Counted from the first letter of the stretch, positions 1 to 11,330 are shown. The stretch: DNA of 64,000 nucleotides from Macrothele yani (GCA_039090855.1 CM077005.1:74644607-74708606); one strand, 5' to 3'. A program made the numbers and translations. Notes: generated by a model not told the origin, from the sequence alone.

Positions 1-56
1 TCATGATTGTCCGCCAATTCCTTCTTGGTGTTCTTTTTCACTTTCCGCCAGTGTAT
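1..56. mobile_element. Tc1-like element, terminal inverted repeat only
   Basis: The first 56 bases match, with a few differences, the right end of the complete Tc1-like element at 42602-44031 (compare 43976-44031), including the terminal ...CCAGTGTA. The rest of this copy lies outside the window to the left, so nothing can be said about its transposase. The outward TA after the repeat is the expected Tc1 target dinucleotide. Confidence 0.8.
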
Positions 57-690
57 ATTCGCGGAATGTATATGAACTTTTACGTTACGCAGTAAGAAAG
101 TAAAACATAGCTGTTAGCAGTCTTGAAACTTTCAGTAAGCACTTTACTGAAGCGCAGTTTGAATGTACAGATCAAAAGTGAGATGTCAATTCTAGAATAG
201 GCGTGCAACAAATAGCAGTATAGCAAGTGATTTAGCAGCAAAAATAAGGTATTTTGTTGATCACCTTATCATTAATTATTCTATTCGGTGTGCCGAGACG
301 TTCTGGCATTTATTCCTTCAAACTTTTTCACAACGCACTTTTGTTGTTATCCTACGAAAACCAATCACATTATTCCGGCTAAGTGACCCCGCTATCAAGT
401 ATAAAAGCATCACAAGTGTGCCACTTATAAACTTGTCTGACAATGAAGTTTAACAATATTAGTAGATAACATCCATTTAAGACATTATGCTCCTTATGAG
501 TTCCAAAGCAAGACACAGATCAACATTTGCGGAACGTTTGCGTATTGGTTTCGTGACAGAGAGTAAAATGCAAAGATGATTCATGAAGTTCAGATTAGAA
601 AATTTCTACCAACAAGACGAGTGTTGATTGAAATGTCATTAAAAGACGCTCTGCGCGGAGACTTTATGTGAAACCCTTACCTGACGCAAG
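57..690. other. No recognisable feature
   Basis: AT-rich single-copy-looking DNA between two Tc1-like elements. I see no sustained reading frame with protein-like composition, no tRNA-like box pair and no repeat shared with the rest of the window. Confidence 0.5.
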
Positions 691-2190
691 TACACTGGCG
701 TTCAAAACTTAAGGACGGACACCAGTGACGCAGATTACAGCAGCACACTGAAACACACAAGTTTGAGGCGATTTGTATAATGCAAGCGGATCAGTAGTAA
801 GACGATGCGTATGCAAATTTCCGAAATGTGATTTTGCGGGTCACATGACAGCGCTGAAATGGATACAAGGAGCATCTCGCAGCATGGCAGGAAACAGAAA
901 GCCAAAGTGTGCGGCGTTATAAAGAGGTTCGAGTGGTTTGTTAGTGTGTCACAGACGAGAAAAGGTCCACTCGGAGACATTTAGATGACTTTACACGTGG
1001 TCGTGACGCCGACGAGATCGGCGTGACCCATAGCATTGCTTCACGTGCGTGCAAGACCTTCCAAACGACAGGAACAGTTGTTAGAAAGGTCGATGGTTGT
1101 CGGCCAGAGACAACAACAGCAAGAGTCCTACAGGCCAAACGTGATCGACGCTAAACAGCGGGCAATATCGCGAAGCAAATGCAGATGACCACAGAACGAG
1201 CCGTATCGCGGTTCATCGTTGCCAAACGTCTACATGTAGGTGGACTATTAGCCCAACGACCTGAACGTTGCATCCCATGCAAGCCTACCCATCGGAGATA
1301 TCGATTACAATGGTGTAAGAACCACAAGGATTGGACCATAGAGCAATGGGGTACGTTATTCTTCACGAAAGAGAGTCGTTTCAGCATCACGAGTGATTAT
1401 GGACGTCATCTGATCTGGAGAGAGGTGGTAACACGTTATCGACCGGCTAAAATTACCGAAAGAGTTCGGTATGGCGGTGTTGGTGTGCTCGTCTGGGGAG
1501 GTATTACGCTGAATGGTCGTACTGAGCTCCACATTTTCGAAGGAGGTTCTGTAACCGCAAACCGCTACTGCAATGAAGTGCTTCTAGCCCATGTACGTAT
1601 ATTCCGAGGTGACACTGCTTCAGAGTTCGTGCTTATAGACGATAACGCGAGATCCCATCTTAAACGTGCAGTAGACGAGCTGTTGGAAAGTGAGGATATC
1701 ACTCATATGGATTAGCCTGCGTGCTCCCCGGATCTAAATCCTGTAGAACATGTAGGGGACGCTCTTGGGAGACGTCTTGCAACACGCCCACATCCGCTGG
1801 ATAATGGCCATCAGTTGAAACGTGCACCACGAGAGGAATGAACAAAGTTGCCCCAAGAACTCATCGACAGCCTCGTGTTAAGTATGGCCAGACACTGCAA
1901 AGCAGCAGTTGCTGTTAGGGGACATCATATTCCTTACTGATGACCGCCGCTTTGCTGTAATCCATCTGTGGAAACGATGGCTCTGTACCATGGTGTGTAC
2001 TGCTTTACGGTCATTTCTTAGTAAAGTCACAGTGTAGACTTTTGTATTCATTTTTGCACATGTGTTTGTTCATTCCCCCGTTTGGTTCATACTGAGGTCT
2101 CTGTGGTATGACATTCATCTATCCAGGCTGCTACATTGCGAAGCTACGGCCAAAATCCCAAACAGTCCTTACATTTTGCACGCTAATGTA
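691..2190 (+). mobile_element. Tc1-like DNA transposon copy, both ends present
   Basis: The left end (TACACTGGCGTTCAAAACTT, 691-710) and the right end (2171-2190, reading TACATTAGCGTGCAAAATGT on the other strand) form imperfect terminal inverted repeats starting at TA, as in Tc1/mariner elements. The 1,500-bp length suits a complete element. The ends resemble those of the copies at 28722-30136 and 62125-63725, so the three are related. Confidence 0.85.
948..1940 (+). pseudogene. Tc1-like transposase, broken
   Basis: Cut-and-paste transposase relic. The N-terminal helix-turn-helix region is readable from HLDDFTRGR near 988, then FQTTGT, and the DDE domain follows. The longest intact stretch is 178 residues (1179-1715). 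The first catalytic Asp is replaced by Lys (FTKESRF); the second (DDNARSH) and the Glu (PVEHVGD) remain. In-frame stops lie near 1152, at 1713-1715 and near 1839; two of them look like Trp codons changed to TAG or TGA. No start Met survives at the position used by the related copy at 63463. The protein ends with the family's usual HHIPY. Non-functional; the family call is secure. Confidence 0.85.
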
Positions 2191-2924
2191 GAAGTGGAAG
2201 AAAAGTCTATCGTTACGATTTCAACCATTTTGTAGCACATCCATAAGCTAGTATTCGTCTTAAAGTGCTCAAGATGGAGTAGAAGACTAAAAGGAACCTA
2301 TTACACACACAGATGGTTTGTTCAGCTTTTTTTACCTGGAATGAAAAAGACTCGTTTTTCGAAAAAATGGTTTTTGGAGATGAAAAATGGATACTCTAAT
2401 GCATCCCTGTGAGTAGTAGGGCCAAACTACAAACCCGGACAGCCCTCTACAATAATCTCGAAACTGAATGCAGTCAAACCCGTTTATATCGAACTTCAGC
2501 GTCAGCCCTAATTGTTCGCTATACGGAATAGTTCGATACATGCTAAATGGTTGGATACTGTAGGACTCAGTAGAAATGTATTGCACGCAATTTCTATATA
2601 GTAGTTATTTCGCAGTGTATGGGTATTTGGTATACGATTGCATAAAAATTGAGCCTTATTCAATTTCACGTGTCTGAGAGTGCTGCCAAAAGTGCCGAAA
2701 GCTACAACATGTTAAATTAAGGCTTTAGTAGTTGTGTTAAATTAGAAAAAAACTTACGGCACTAAACGTTTTATTCCTTTATGTAGAAAAGATATACGTC
2801 AGCTTTGTATTCTTTTCATATTTGGTGTATGCCTTAATACGCAGATTTGTACCCCTTCAATTTTATAAAGCAAGCTGTATCTACTATCACCAAAAACTGA
2901 ACAATATCGCCGTAAGACTAACAG
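2191..2924. other. No recognisable feature
   Basis: AT-rich spacer between a Tc1-like element and a Tigger relic. Open frames here are short and of low-complexity composition; nothing could be assigned. Confidence 0.4.
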
Positions 2925-3737
2925 CACCGAGAGTTTCTTTTACTGTCAGGACTGGTTCTCCTTTCGAACAGCTATCCTAATCGCTATCTTACTCACTTGT
3001 CCCTATTAAATCTGTCACGATACCAGCATCAGTTATTTTGGGTGCTACTTAGAAATCTTTTTCAGCTTCCAGGAAATCCTTAAGAGATGCATGTTCAGGC
3101 ACAACTCCATCAGTAGTACTTAAATATCGTCAGAAGCCGCAGATATCATCGCATTCAAAATTTTTCCACTGCTTGCCCTCTCTGTTGTCAGGAAATTCAT
3201 CTTGCTGGAAGCAATTTCTAATCGTGTACTTAGAAACATCCTTCCACGCTGTGCTTATTATTAATACTGCGCGTGTAAGTCTATTTTCAGCTCTGCATTC
3301 AGGGGCAAGTTAACGAGGCTTCTTTCCATCATATGCTTTTGGTAGCCACATTTAAAGAATTGAATGACATTATTGTCTATGAGCTGGACTACCCATATCG
3401 TATTTGACGACAGAAATTTCAGTTCGTTATTTCTCATTTTCAAACTGCAGTGTTGTACAGAATAGTTACTGAAGAGTAAGAAAATGTTGGCCCTTTTATT
3501 TTCAACTCTGTATTCCAGTAACCAAACCATTCAAAAAGAACTAGACCTTCCTGTCAAATACACGAGCCTTCGGTAGCGTAGAACAATTCTTAAAGCATCT
3601 TGAAGAATTGTTCTTGTCAATGACTAAATGCTTTGTTATCACAGAGCTATCCAGGTTTTCAGCCAATAACACTGTATATCAAACAGAAGTCATCGCTCTT
3701 TCCACGTTTATAAGTGAGTCACGGAAAAGTTCTGATC

Positions 3738-3810
3738 GGCCGCCACCGCGAATCAAACCCAAGGTCTTCCAGTTACGCGCCGGACATGCTACCACTGCAC
3801 CACAGCGGCC
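3738..3810 (-). other. tRNA-like module (pol III A and B boxes)
   Basis: On the minus strand the 73-base segment starts GGCCGCT and ends GCGGCC, giving a pairing acceptor-like stem. It contains an A-box-like TGGTGCAGTGGTAGC and a B-box region (somewhat degenerate here; cleaner in the copy at 13778-13850). It may be a tRNA-derived SINE head rather than a working tRNA: the anticodon loop lacks the usual T at position 33 and the module is embedded in a transposon. Confidence 0.6.
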
Positions 3811-3937
3811 TCGAATTCTCCGGACACACATACGACTAGCTGCCAAACAACATGGCAGGTTGCCTCCTGGAGCCCAGCACAATGCTGGGGTTTCACCAAA
3901 GTTGGAAAGCAGCAACTGAACAAATAACTAGGAGGCA

Positions 3938-4094
3938 AATGAATAATTAATACACACAGTTGACGTGGATTAGGAACATCAAACAGAAATCATCGCTCTT
4001 TCCAAATCTATAAGTGAGTCACGGAAAAATACTCACGTGGAAAGAGCGATGACTTCTGTTTGATGTTCATTAATCCACGTATTTGATGTGTATT
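3938..4094. repeat. Foldback palindrome
   Basis: Two arms of about 58 bases, separated by about 33 bases, are near-perfect inverted copies. Each starts TTAATACACA, includes CGTGGATTA and ends CATCGCTCTTTCCA. The arm sequence is the terminal repeat of the element at 13687-14012, so this is a short derivative nested at the end of the larger insertion. Confidence 0.8.
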
Positions 4095-4245
4095 AATAAC
4101 ACTGTATTTCGAGCTTTACTAAACTTTAAACCGTAGCACTTATCGTTGCAAAAAGATAGCTTTTTGCTTAGAAGTAACTGCCAAAACAAGCCGGTCTTAT
4201 CCGTGTTGTAAGTACTGCGAGCTTGACTACGCGGCTGATGATTTT

Positions 4246-5139
4246 TGAATCGAACGTTCGGCTTTCTTCAGGGGCTACTTTTCATGCCATCTGGGATTGC
4301 AACCAGCTGGTACTTGCAATAATATCCTTCTTGCCAAATCAAGATGCAAAATCCTTATCATTATGTAGCAACACTGGGCTGGTGACTGGAATGTTAGAAG
4401 CTCTGATGTCGACCTATCACTTATTAAGAACTGTTTTTTTTCTCGTCGTGCACATGCGCTTAGCATTATCAGCATTTGGACGTTCACTCAAATTCTCTTT
4501 TGATGTCTTCTTCATTTTATTTTACTTTTTCTTAGAACCTTCTTTGGTACCTTAAAATGATTCCCTACATTGTACTTTTTTTCAGATTTGCAACTAAGCG
4601 AATTGTTCCGAGATTTTCCGCAAGCGGTAGAATTTGTTGCCATTTCATAAAACCCGTGGGAGTTAAGCAAAAGAAAAAAAAACTTTCCTTATTCTTATAT
4701 TCGTTTTCTGGCATTGGCCTCGTGTTTCACCTTCAGTGTCCCAAAAACAGCATTTTCAATGACAAAATTCTTCGCAATTTATAGCTTAGTGGTCTTTCTG
4801 GAGAGGAATAAGATTAACTTTTCTCCTGTGAATTTATTCATAAGTTCCCCAGCAATAACAATAAGTGTGCAAGACCTTGAATAAGCACCTGCAGCACGGT
4901 TTTGAAAGTCTGAGAGGATATGGTACAGTTGAAGACACGACTCTGTAAATTGTTAGATGTACAAAGAGGAGACAAAATGTCCGATAATACAAATGTTAGG
5001 CGTTTTTGTTTGACATAAACTTTTTCCTTCCTATATTTTGTAATGTAATTTTGTAGTTTATTTTCTGAAGTCCGATGCAGGGAATAAATCGTTGTATTGT
5101 TTTCGGTATAAGGAGAAGAGCATGTTATATATCCTGGGA
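4246..5139. other. No recognisable gene
   Basis: AT-rich DNA with long T runs. It may include eroded upstream Tigger sequence, but I could not align it with confidence. Confidence 0.35.
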
Positions 5140-5478
5140 CAGGAAAGGTCTTGTTCATGTTATGTACCTGGAGAAACCATCACTGCTGTAAGGTACTATC
5201 TGCAGGTTTTGGATCTGAAGACAACAACCAAAGAAAAGCGGCTTCTGCTAGCCAACAGAATAGATACAGTGTTGTTGCATGATAACGGCAGGCTGCATAT
5301 GTCCTTGATGACAGAGAAAAAGCTCACTGCAACAGGATAAAAAGTGTATTCCATTCCCCATATTCATCAGATTTTACTCCATCTGATAATTACATATATC
5401 ATTCCCTGCAAAACCGTCTCACTGGAAAACCATTTAGAAAAAATAAAAATTCACAAGGCACTAAAGTAGTATTTCAAC
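5140..5478 (+). pseudogene. mariner transposase, C-terminal fragment
   Basis: The frame reads PGETITAVRYYLQVLDL, then KEKRLLLANR, LLHDNGRLHMS (second catalytic Asp kept) and, after a frameshift near 5337, YSSDFTPSDNYIYHSLQN (third Asp kept), followed by LTGKPFRKN. These are the ordered motifs of a mariner DDD domain. The first Asp and the whole DNA-binding half are missing and no terminal repeats are seen, so this is an orphan fragment. Confidence 0.75.
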
Positions 5479-5782
5479 TACCCCCCCCCCCCTCTAGTTT
5501 AACACCGAAATCATCAACAAGCTTCCTGATATATGAGAGTAATTTCTGGAAAATAATGGAAATTATTTTGTAGTTTAGGAATTCATTAGACGTTTCTAAT
5601 ATGGTAAGTAATTCTTCTACTTAAAGATGATAGAACTTTCCGGCGCAAATGCTATTTTCCATAAACTGCAATTAAGTATATTGGTCTCAGGGATGTTTTT
5701 TGTATAAGTGAAGTTGTGACGTGTTACAGAGGTGCAGAAGTGAAGCGTGTGTTAAGACGAAAAATCTGCAGCGATACCTTAT
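5479..5782. other. No recognisable feature (poly-C tract at its left edge)
   Basis: A run of 14 C sits at 5481-5494, at the decayed end of the mariner fragment. The remainder is AT-rich and shows nothing assignable. Confidence 0.4.
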
Positions 5783-6090
5783 TTTTTGTTTTGTTTTTTA
5801 ATTGTGGGTTTAACGACCACCGTGAGCAACTTCATGGGCTATAAGCAGTCGCTCGTTCCTATTTTAGGTCCACTGGTTCCAGGATAGGGACAGAGGCAGT
5901 GCCGTAAGACAAACACAACACCCATGCCTCACGGGAATTCGAATCCGGACCCATCTCGGGCAAATGATTGGAAGCCAGCATTTAGGACACTGAGCCAATC
6001 AGAAGAAGCTAGCAAATGATTAGAAGCCAGCACTAGGACACTGAGCACATAGGATACTGAGCCAATCGCTTAGGCCACTGGGCCAATAAG
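5783..6090 (-). mobile_element. SINE family 1, with expanded tRNA-like region
   Basis: On the plus strand it runs from the T-rich tail through GGTTTAACGACCACCGTGAG, the shared body and the B-box complement (TTCGAATCC). It then enters a region where the block containing TTAGGACACTGAGCCAATC is repeated two to three times in degenerate form. Other copies have one such block, so this copy has internal tandem duplications in its tRNA-like head. Confidence 0.8.
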
Positions 6091-7212
6091 AAGCCAGGGC
6101 TTAGGCAGCGATGACTCCGTCGGTGGAGTTTAATCAATTACAACAACTGGCTCCCAAGCGAGGAGGAGCGGCTTTGATCTCCGTCATCGACAAATTTGTG
6201 TATTTCACAAAGTCACAATAATGCTAATTTTAATTTTTAATTTACGGTATATCAGCTAAAACTACAGAAACAACTTTGCTATACAGAGAATGTTTTAACG
6301 CAAAAAAGAAAACAAAATACTACAAGTACAGAGTCCACCAATAGAGTTAGGTAGGTTGCAATAAGTCAGATATTAAAGCATATTTTGCTGACTCGGTTAG
6401 CTTGAGTTAAGTTAAATAAAGCAAAAGAGTTACTGTGGAAGAAAAATTATGTCAATCTTTGTTTTTCCTTTGCGTTTCTATGTATTTTTGCTTTTTGGCA
6501 GTATTTAAGAAATTTTCCTTTGCTTCTTTTCCCTCCCAAATGAAAGAAAAAACAGTTATTTTTTAGTGAAGGTCACCTCTTTTCAGGAAATTCGAAAATT
6601 GATCCAATATTTACCCTACGCTATTTAACAAATGGAAGACGTATTTATAAAGAGCCCATCGAATGAAGACATTTTCAAAAACATTCATTTCTCTGCTTTT
6701 GAAAAGGTTAAAAAAAGACCTTCAAGTTGGCAGATGAAAATTGATGGGCCAAGTCTCCAACATAAAAAACACATTTTTTGGAGCAGCCTCTACAAATAAT
6801 GTTGCGGACGCTACTCTTACTTTTGAGACAGTTACAAGGACGTGTGTGCTAGAGCTTAAAAGTTTTGAGAATGCTTAACTGAAAACCTTGGTGAGTCATT
6901 TTAAATCGATTCTAACCGTAGAAATAGAAGATGGAACTACAATAATTCAGAAAATTCTATCCTAATGGCATGAGTAAAAGGTATGCTCTCAGACTTTGAC
7001 TATGGAAAACATTGCTGCGAGACCTGATAGCTTCCCAGATTTTAGTAAACATTTTTCCATTGCTGCTGTTTTTCCGTCTTTTGCAAAAGTGACCAGTAGA
7101 ATAACCACAATCAAAAGCAAATACGATTCACTATTAGAAACTGAAAGTTACTTTTGGAAAACTGTAAAGCAGCAGGCGATTTTCAGTCACAGTGTTCTTG
7201 GGGGCGTGTATG
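6091..7212. other. No recognisable feature
   Basis: AT-rich spacer of about 1.1 kb. Short open frames near 6996-7310 overlap the end of the next transposon and do not resemble any family I know. Confidence 0.4.
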
Positions 7213-8460
7213 TACACTATATTGACAAAAGCCACCGGACACCCCTTCAGAAGCAAATGAACGAATCTGCTGCTTTGTTAAGATGCGCGGTACAGCTGAA
7301 AACGGTATAAAAACGAGCCTGCAGCTGACCGCGATCATATCGCACTGTGAGGTTGAGTGAAAATGTCTCTGCGGGAGAGAACTGATTTTGAGAAAGGAAA
7401 GATTGTTGGGTGTTATATTAGTGGATTGTCCATAAGCGAAACCGAGAGGAGTTTAAACATACCCAAATCAACTAATTTGGATGTATTGGATAAGTGGAAG
7501 ACACATGGCGTGACTGAAGCAGCAAAAAGTACCGGCAGACAAAAAAACTCAATGATAGAAGATTTCTAAGCCATAGGAGTGTCGTTACAGCTAGTCGACG
7601 GAGTACTGCACAAGACTTCAGTGTACAGGTGAAAAAACATGCTGGATTCTCGGTATGTACACGTACCATTCGCAGAGAACTTCATTCCATGGGTTATCGT
7701 GGTCGTGCGGCTGCTCATAAGTCTTTCATCTCAACTCGGAATGCTACTCATTCTTTAGCATGGTGTAAAGAACATTTATCGTGGACCGTAGATCAATGGA
7801 AACGGGTCATATGGACTAATGAATCCAGATACATGATCCATAAGCTGATGGCCGTATGTGGGTATGGCAGCAGCCTGGGGGACGCTGTTTACCATAGGGT
7901 ACTGTTCATACGGTCAAGTTTGGAGCTGACAGTTTACTCGTGTGGTTGTGTTTTTCGTGGTATGGTCCCGGCCCATTGATTATCGTGGACAAACCTGTTA
8001 GCCAGCAAGTCTTCCTCGATATTCTGAATAATTACGCCATACCAACTCTGTAGCGATACTATGGAACCGAGCCTTGTTAATTAATACCAGCAGGTTAATG
8101 CACCGAGCCATTAAGCAGGGACTGTTACGGCGTGGTTTGACGATAATTCCCTATCGCATGTTGACTGGACAGCACAGAGCCCTGATCTTAATCCAATACA
8201 GCACCTATGGGATGAATTAGGGCGCCGCATAAGAAGTTTGAAACCAAGGCCTAATACTAAGCAACAGCTAGCGGCAGCATTATGTACTGAATGGAAGCGG
8301 ATACCTATTGCTGTGCTCCAAAACCTTGTTGAAAGCATGCGTCCAAGGGCCAGTGTATGCATTAAGGCCAAAGGTGGACCGACACCGTAATAGTGTATGT
8401 CAATAACTGCTATGTTGCGTTTCTCTTCTAAGTTCCGGTGACTTCTGTCAATATAGCGTA
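7213..8460 (+). mobile_element. Tc1-like DNA transposon copy, both ends present
   Basis: Terminal inverted repeats start TACACTATATTGACAAAAGC (7213) and, on the other strand from 8460, TACGCTATATTGACAGAAGT. The 1,248-bp element has TA at both ends. These ends differ from the other Tc1-like copies here, so it is a separate family. Confidence 0.88.
7363..8390 (+). pseudogene. Tc1-like transposase with all three catalytic residues changed
   Basis: Starts at ATG 7363 (MSLRERTDFEKGKIVG), a typical N-terminal helix-turn-helix opening, followed by a serine-rich linker and SLNIPKST. A frameshift near 7570 leads to VCTRTIRRELHSMGYRGR and WCKEHLSWTVDQWKRVIWTNESRY. The DDE positions read Asn (TNESRY), Val (YQQVNAPSH, near 8085) and Gln (NPIQHLWDELG, near 8195) where D, D and E are expected. 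Further frameshifts lie after 7850 and near 8040-8130. It ends at the TAA at 8390, after KAKGGPTP. Catalytically dead in this copy. Confidence 0.85.
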
Positions 8461-9029
8461 TGTATATCCACACGTGAAAAGTTTCCATCCTATGAACGAA
8501 ATTCCGCGTTTCAAATGTTTTCGAAAACAGACCGAACGTTTCTACCGTAACTACAAGTTCTTTTCTATCCCTGTCCTGTTGTAATATATTATTCTTATTC
8601 CATAAATCCTTTGTAATTCGGCAGAAAAGAAAGGCAAAACATTTCAAAACAAAAGTTTGACGGAGAGAAATTTCCTCCGAAATGAATATTTTCCTTTCTT
8701 TGTGCAAATGAATTTGTTTCGTTATGTAAATGAATTTGTTACCCTCGTTATGTTTCCTCTGACGCATATGTTTGTTAAATAACATTTTATTTTCGAATTA
8801 TTACGATAATTTACTATTACAATAGAACTCCCTTACAACAAGGAGTTCGGGACCAACGCAAACTCTCGTTAAATCCGTTTTTTTGTAACAAATTCTCAAC
8901 GTGGTACCCGAAGTCGAAGCCCCGGCTACGGCGCACATTGGCAACTGAGACTGCGCAGCACTGGCAGGCAGGTGGCTGCTTACGTCATGCTGTCAGTGGC
9001 AGTTAGCCATCAGAAGGCGAGGAGTGTAA
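8461..9029. other. No recognisable feature
   Basis: Spacer between a Tc1-like element and a mariner relic. The region 8880-9029 is more GC-rich and may include an unrecognised mariner 5' end, but no inverted repeat partner was found. Confidence 0.35.
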
Positions 9030-10095
9030 GTGACAACCAACACGGAAGATGACATTGCATGCTGTATGAGTTTCATCGCGGTATCACCCTCGCAAGCGCT
9101 GTAACGAATTGTACCCATTACCAGTGTGTACTCCAATACTATATCACATCGTCATTGCTGTCGTTGATTCGAACGGTTTTGAGAGAGAAGTTTTGAACTG
9201 TCAGACCCACCCATGTCTGGAAGACCCGTAACAGTGGATATAGACATTGTGAAGACCTTCGTGGAGACCGACTCACGAGTGACCACATGGGAGTTAACAT
9301 AACAGCTGGAGACCACCCACACCGGCATTATCACACACCTGCATTAAACTGGGAAGGTGCACAGAGGGGAATTTCGGTACTCCATTAACTCACAGCTGAG
9401 CCGAAAGCGAATCGCATGAGTGCATGCATTTCACTGCTTGCACGTGACAAACTTGAACCGTTCTTGATCCGCATTGTGAGAAGTGACGAGAAATGGGTCC
9501 TGTATGACAATGTCAGCTCCCGGAAACAGTGGTTGTACCCAAACAGAAGGCCGTGGTGATCCCCAAAGCAAACTTACACCAACGCAAGGTCTTGCTGTCC
9601 GTTTTGGGGGATATGCGGGGTGTCGTGTTTTTTTTGAGCTGCGGACGAACAACATCAGTATCATCGTCGACGTGTACTGCCGCCAGTTCGGTACACATCG
9701 ATCACGTCGAAACGACCAGCAATGCACGCATCGATCACGTCGAAACGACCAGCAATGCCGAACCATAAGGGCATCCTCCAACAGCAGGATGGAGAGAGAC
9801 CTCACACAGCACGGGTGACCTGTCACAAGATCATAGACCTGGGCCGGTAACGGTTGCCGCACCCAGCCAGTTTCGTGGGCATTGTCCAACGAGACTACCA
9901 CGTTTTACGGTCGTCGCAACATTTCCTGGACGGACAGCGATTCACCAACCGGGACGATGTCAAATGCGCACTTACTCACTTCTTTAAGTTCACACCGCTA
10001 CAATTCCGCAGGGACGATATCCAATAGCTGTCCAGAAGATGGTAGCTTGTCGTGACAAACAATAGCAACTACATTTTGGAGTGTTTTATGCTTGT
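9030..10095 (+). pseudogene. mariner transposase relic
   Basis: Motifs appear in mariner order: YEFHRGITLA near 9062, then LTAEPKANRMSACISLLARD, SDEKWVLYDN (first Asp kept), KRPW-like and PKANLHQRKVLLSV, MRGVVFF, LQQQDGERPHTARV (second Asp kept), RDYHVLRS (third Asp kept), LDGQRFTNRDDVK. The frame changes at least four times and several stops occur, so it cannot make a protein. A 33-bp tandem duplication lies at 9696-9758. Exact ends are uncertain because I could not find a convincing pair of terminal repeats. Confidence 0.8.
9696..9758. repeat. 33-bp tandem duplication inside mariner relic
   Basis: CATCGATCACGTCGAAACGA and the next ten bases occur at 9696 and again at 9729, a period of 33. 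The length is a multiple of three, so it adds 11 codons (containing HRSRRNDQQC) without shifting the frame it is read in. Confidence 0.9.
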
Positions 10096-10694
10096 ATTTA
10101 CGGTAATTAGCACTTTTCTCTTGCCTTGCACTTGAAGATATTACTTTCTTTCCAACCCAATAATTTATAAACTGCGTTAGTACTATGGATAATTCCATAA
10201 TTAATTAAATCTTTCAATTATATTCAGCTTGACAGCCCCGTGAGGCTGACCGGTGTTTAACTGTAACATAGAAGTGAAACAATGGATATATTTCCTGGAA
10301 TTGATATTTCCTATTCCCCCTCCGGTGATATCCTCATGCTATTATACCCTAATCCTTCTATGCAGTTGTCTCGCAGAAATTCAATTAAATGTGCGTGAGC
10401 TCCACCCATCCTCTCTTTGTCTAGGAGCACGACACCTGCTTTCAACTCTGCTGACGCCATACTCCCAAGGCTTATACCCTTGAAGTTGAGTGGCGGAGAG
10501 TCTCTTCTATAGCTCTCTTTATGAGCATTTGATATCTTTCCTTCCTATTGCTTTTCTCTCAATAGTTTTCCAGTACCACAGAAAGATGGCCCCTGCACTG
10601 TTGCAGTTTCGTTTAGTATGTACGTCATATACGCTCTTCCGTTCCACAACAGTGTGCAAGAGATTTTCTCTGCGTCATTAAATATGGAATTATA
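10096..10694. other. No recognisable feature
   Basis: AT-rich spacer. Short open frames at 10253-10483 and 10490-10681 have no recognisable motifs. Confidence 0.4.
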
Positions 10695-10698
10695 TTAA

Positions 10699-10942
10699 CC
10701 CTTTAACGACCATAACGCCCAAAACGCCCGTACACACAAACGACCATAGCCACCCGAAACGCCTGTCTAGAGTGAGTGAGATTTCCCATCCTTACCTGAA
10801 TTAACACGATTCAAGAGAAATCAGCAGGAGTCACCGTCAGTCGCCATTGTTGTTACTAAGCAAAGAACTGAAACAACAAACTGTTTCGGGCGTTATGGTA
10901 TATAGAGTGATACCAGATTTTAGGGTAATGGTCGTTAAAGGG
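10699..10942. mobile_element. piggyBac-type MITE flanked by TTAA
   Basis: A 244-bp element starting CCCTTTAACGACCAT and ending ATGGTCGTTAAAGGG, flanked on both sides by TTAA (10695-10698, 10943-10946). The terminal CCC...GGG with a TTAA duplication is the established signature of piggyBac-superfamily elements. A second inner inverted motif (CGTTTTGGGCG-like versus GGGCGTTATGG) is visible. There is no coding capacity, so it would depend on a transposase elsewhere. Confidence 0.85.
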
Positions 10943-11174
10943 TTAAATTGTGTTACTTTGCTTGTTAAAAATTATCATTTTTTTCTTCTCTCCCTCGCGC
11001 TAAATCCGGGAATTCATTAAATTTTGTTCGTAAACAACGATCAAGTTAACACTATATCAAACAAAGTGTTCCCGTTTTGCTCCTTAAATCCTAGATCTGG
11101 CAAAATACGGGCTGGTTATATGCGAGTTCTACTGTATTTTGGAATTTAAACCATCATAACGTACCCTAAGTGCT

Positions 11175-11330
11175 TTAAGCAGTCGCCAGTCCGTAATTTA
11201 GGGCTACTGGCTCCGGGGAAGTCCACCAGGCAAACGGACAACGAATGTCACATCCAAGTCTCCAACCTCGCGCACTTCGGGAAAATGATCATAGATTCAG
11301 ACCACTCGGCCACCGAGGTGGCATTTGTAA
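11175..11330 (-). mobile_element. SINE family 1, divergent truncated copy
   Basis: Recognisable from AAGCAGTCGCCAGTCCGTAA through GGCTACTGGCTCCGG and the remains of the tRNA-like head (CTTCGGGAAAATGATCA, CCACCGAGGTGGC). The poly-T tail and part of the body are missing and divergence is high, so this is an old copy. Confidence 0.65.

Larger units (their letters stand above)
3678..4094. mobile_element. TIR element with tRNA-like core plus nested foldback
   Basis: This insertion sits inside the Tigger relic and is flanked by perfect 13-bp direct repeats AATAACACTGTAT (3665-3677 and 4095-4107), of which only one copy is needed to restore the Tigger sequence. It begins with the repeat CAGAAGTCATCGCTCTTTCC and carries a tRNA-like module at 3738-3810. 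It then runs into a palindromic segment (3938-4094) built from the same terminal repeat. A simpler copy of the family is at 13687-14012. Confidence 0.75.
2925..4245 (-). pseudogene. pogo/Tigger-like (CENP-B/jerky family) transposase relic, split
   Basis: Read on the minus strand, the upstream part (4107-4245) gives YNTDKTGLFWQLL, which aligns with the family's NADETGLF motif containing the first catalytic Asp. After the insertion at 3678-4094 the frame resumes with NLDSSVITKHLVIDK, RCFKNCSTLP, then LKFLSSNTIWVVQLIDNNVI (family pattern LxFLPPNTTxxLQPxDQGVI, third Asp kept). The second catalytic site reads LLFSNYSVQH, so its Asp is lost. A C-terminal tract with STAWKDVSKYTIRNCF follows, also typical. 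Several stops and frameshifts break it. Removing the insertion and one 13-bp target duplication joins the two halves without a gap. The N-terminal CENP-B DNA-binding half was not found upstream. Confidence 0.75.

Noticed and set aside
8111..8785. 224-residue minus-strand open frame
   Set aside because: It overlaps the antisense of the Tc1-like transposase at 7363-8390 and runs into an AT-rich flank; no family motif.
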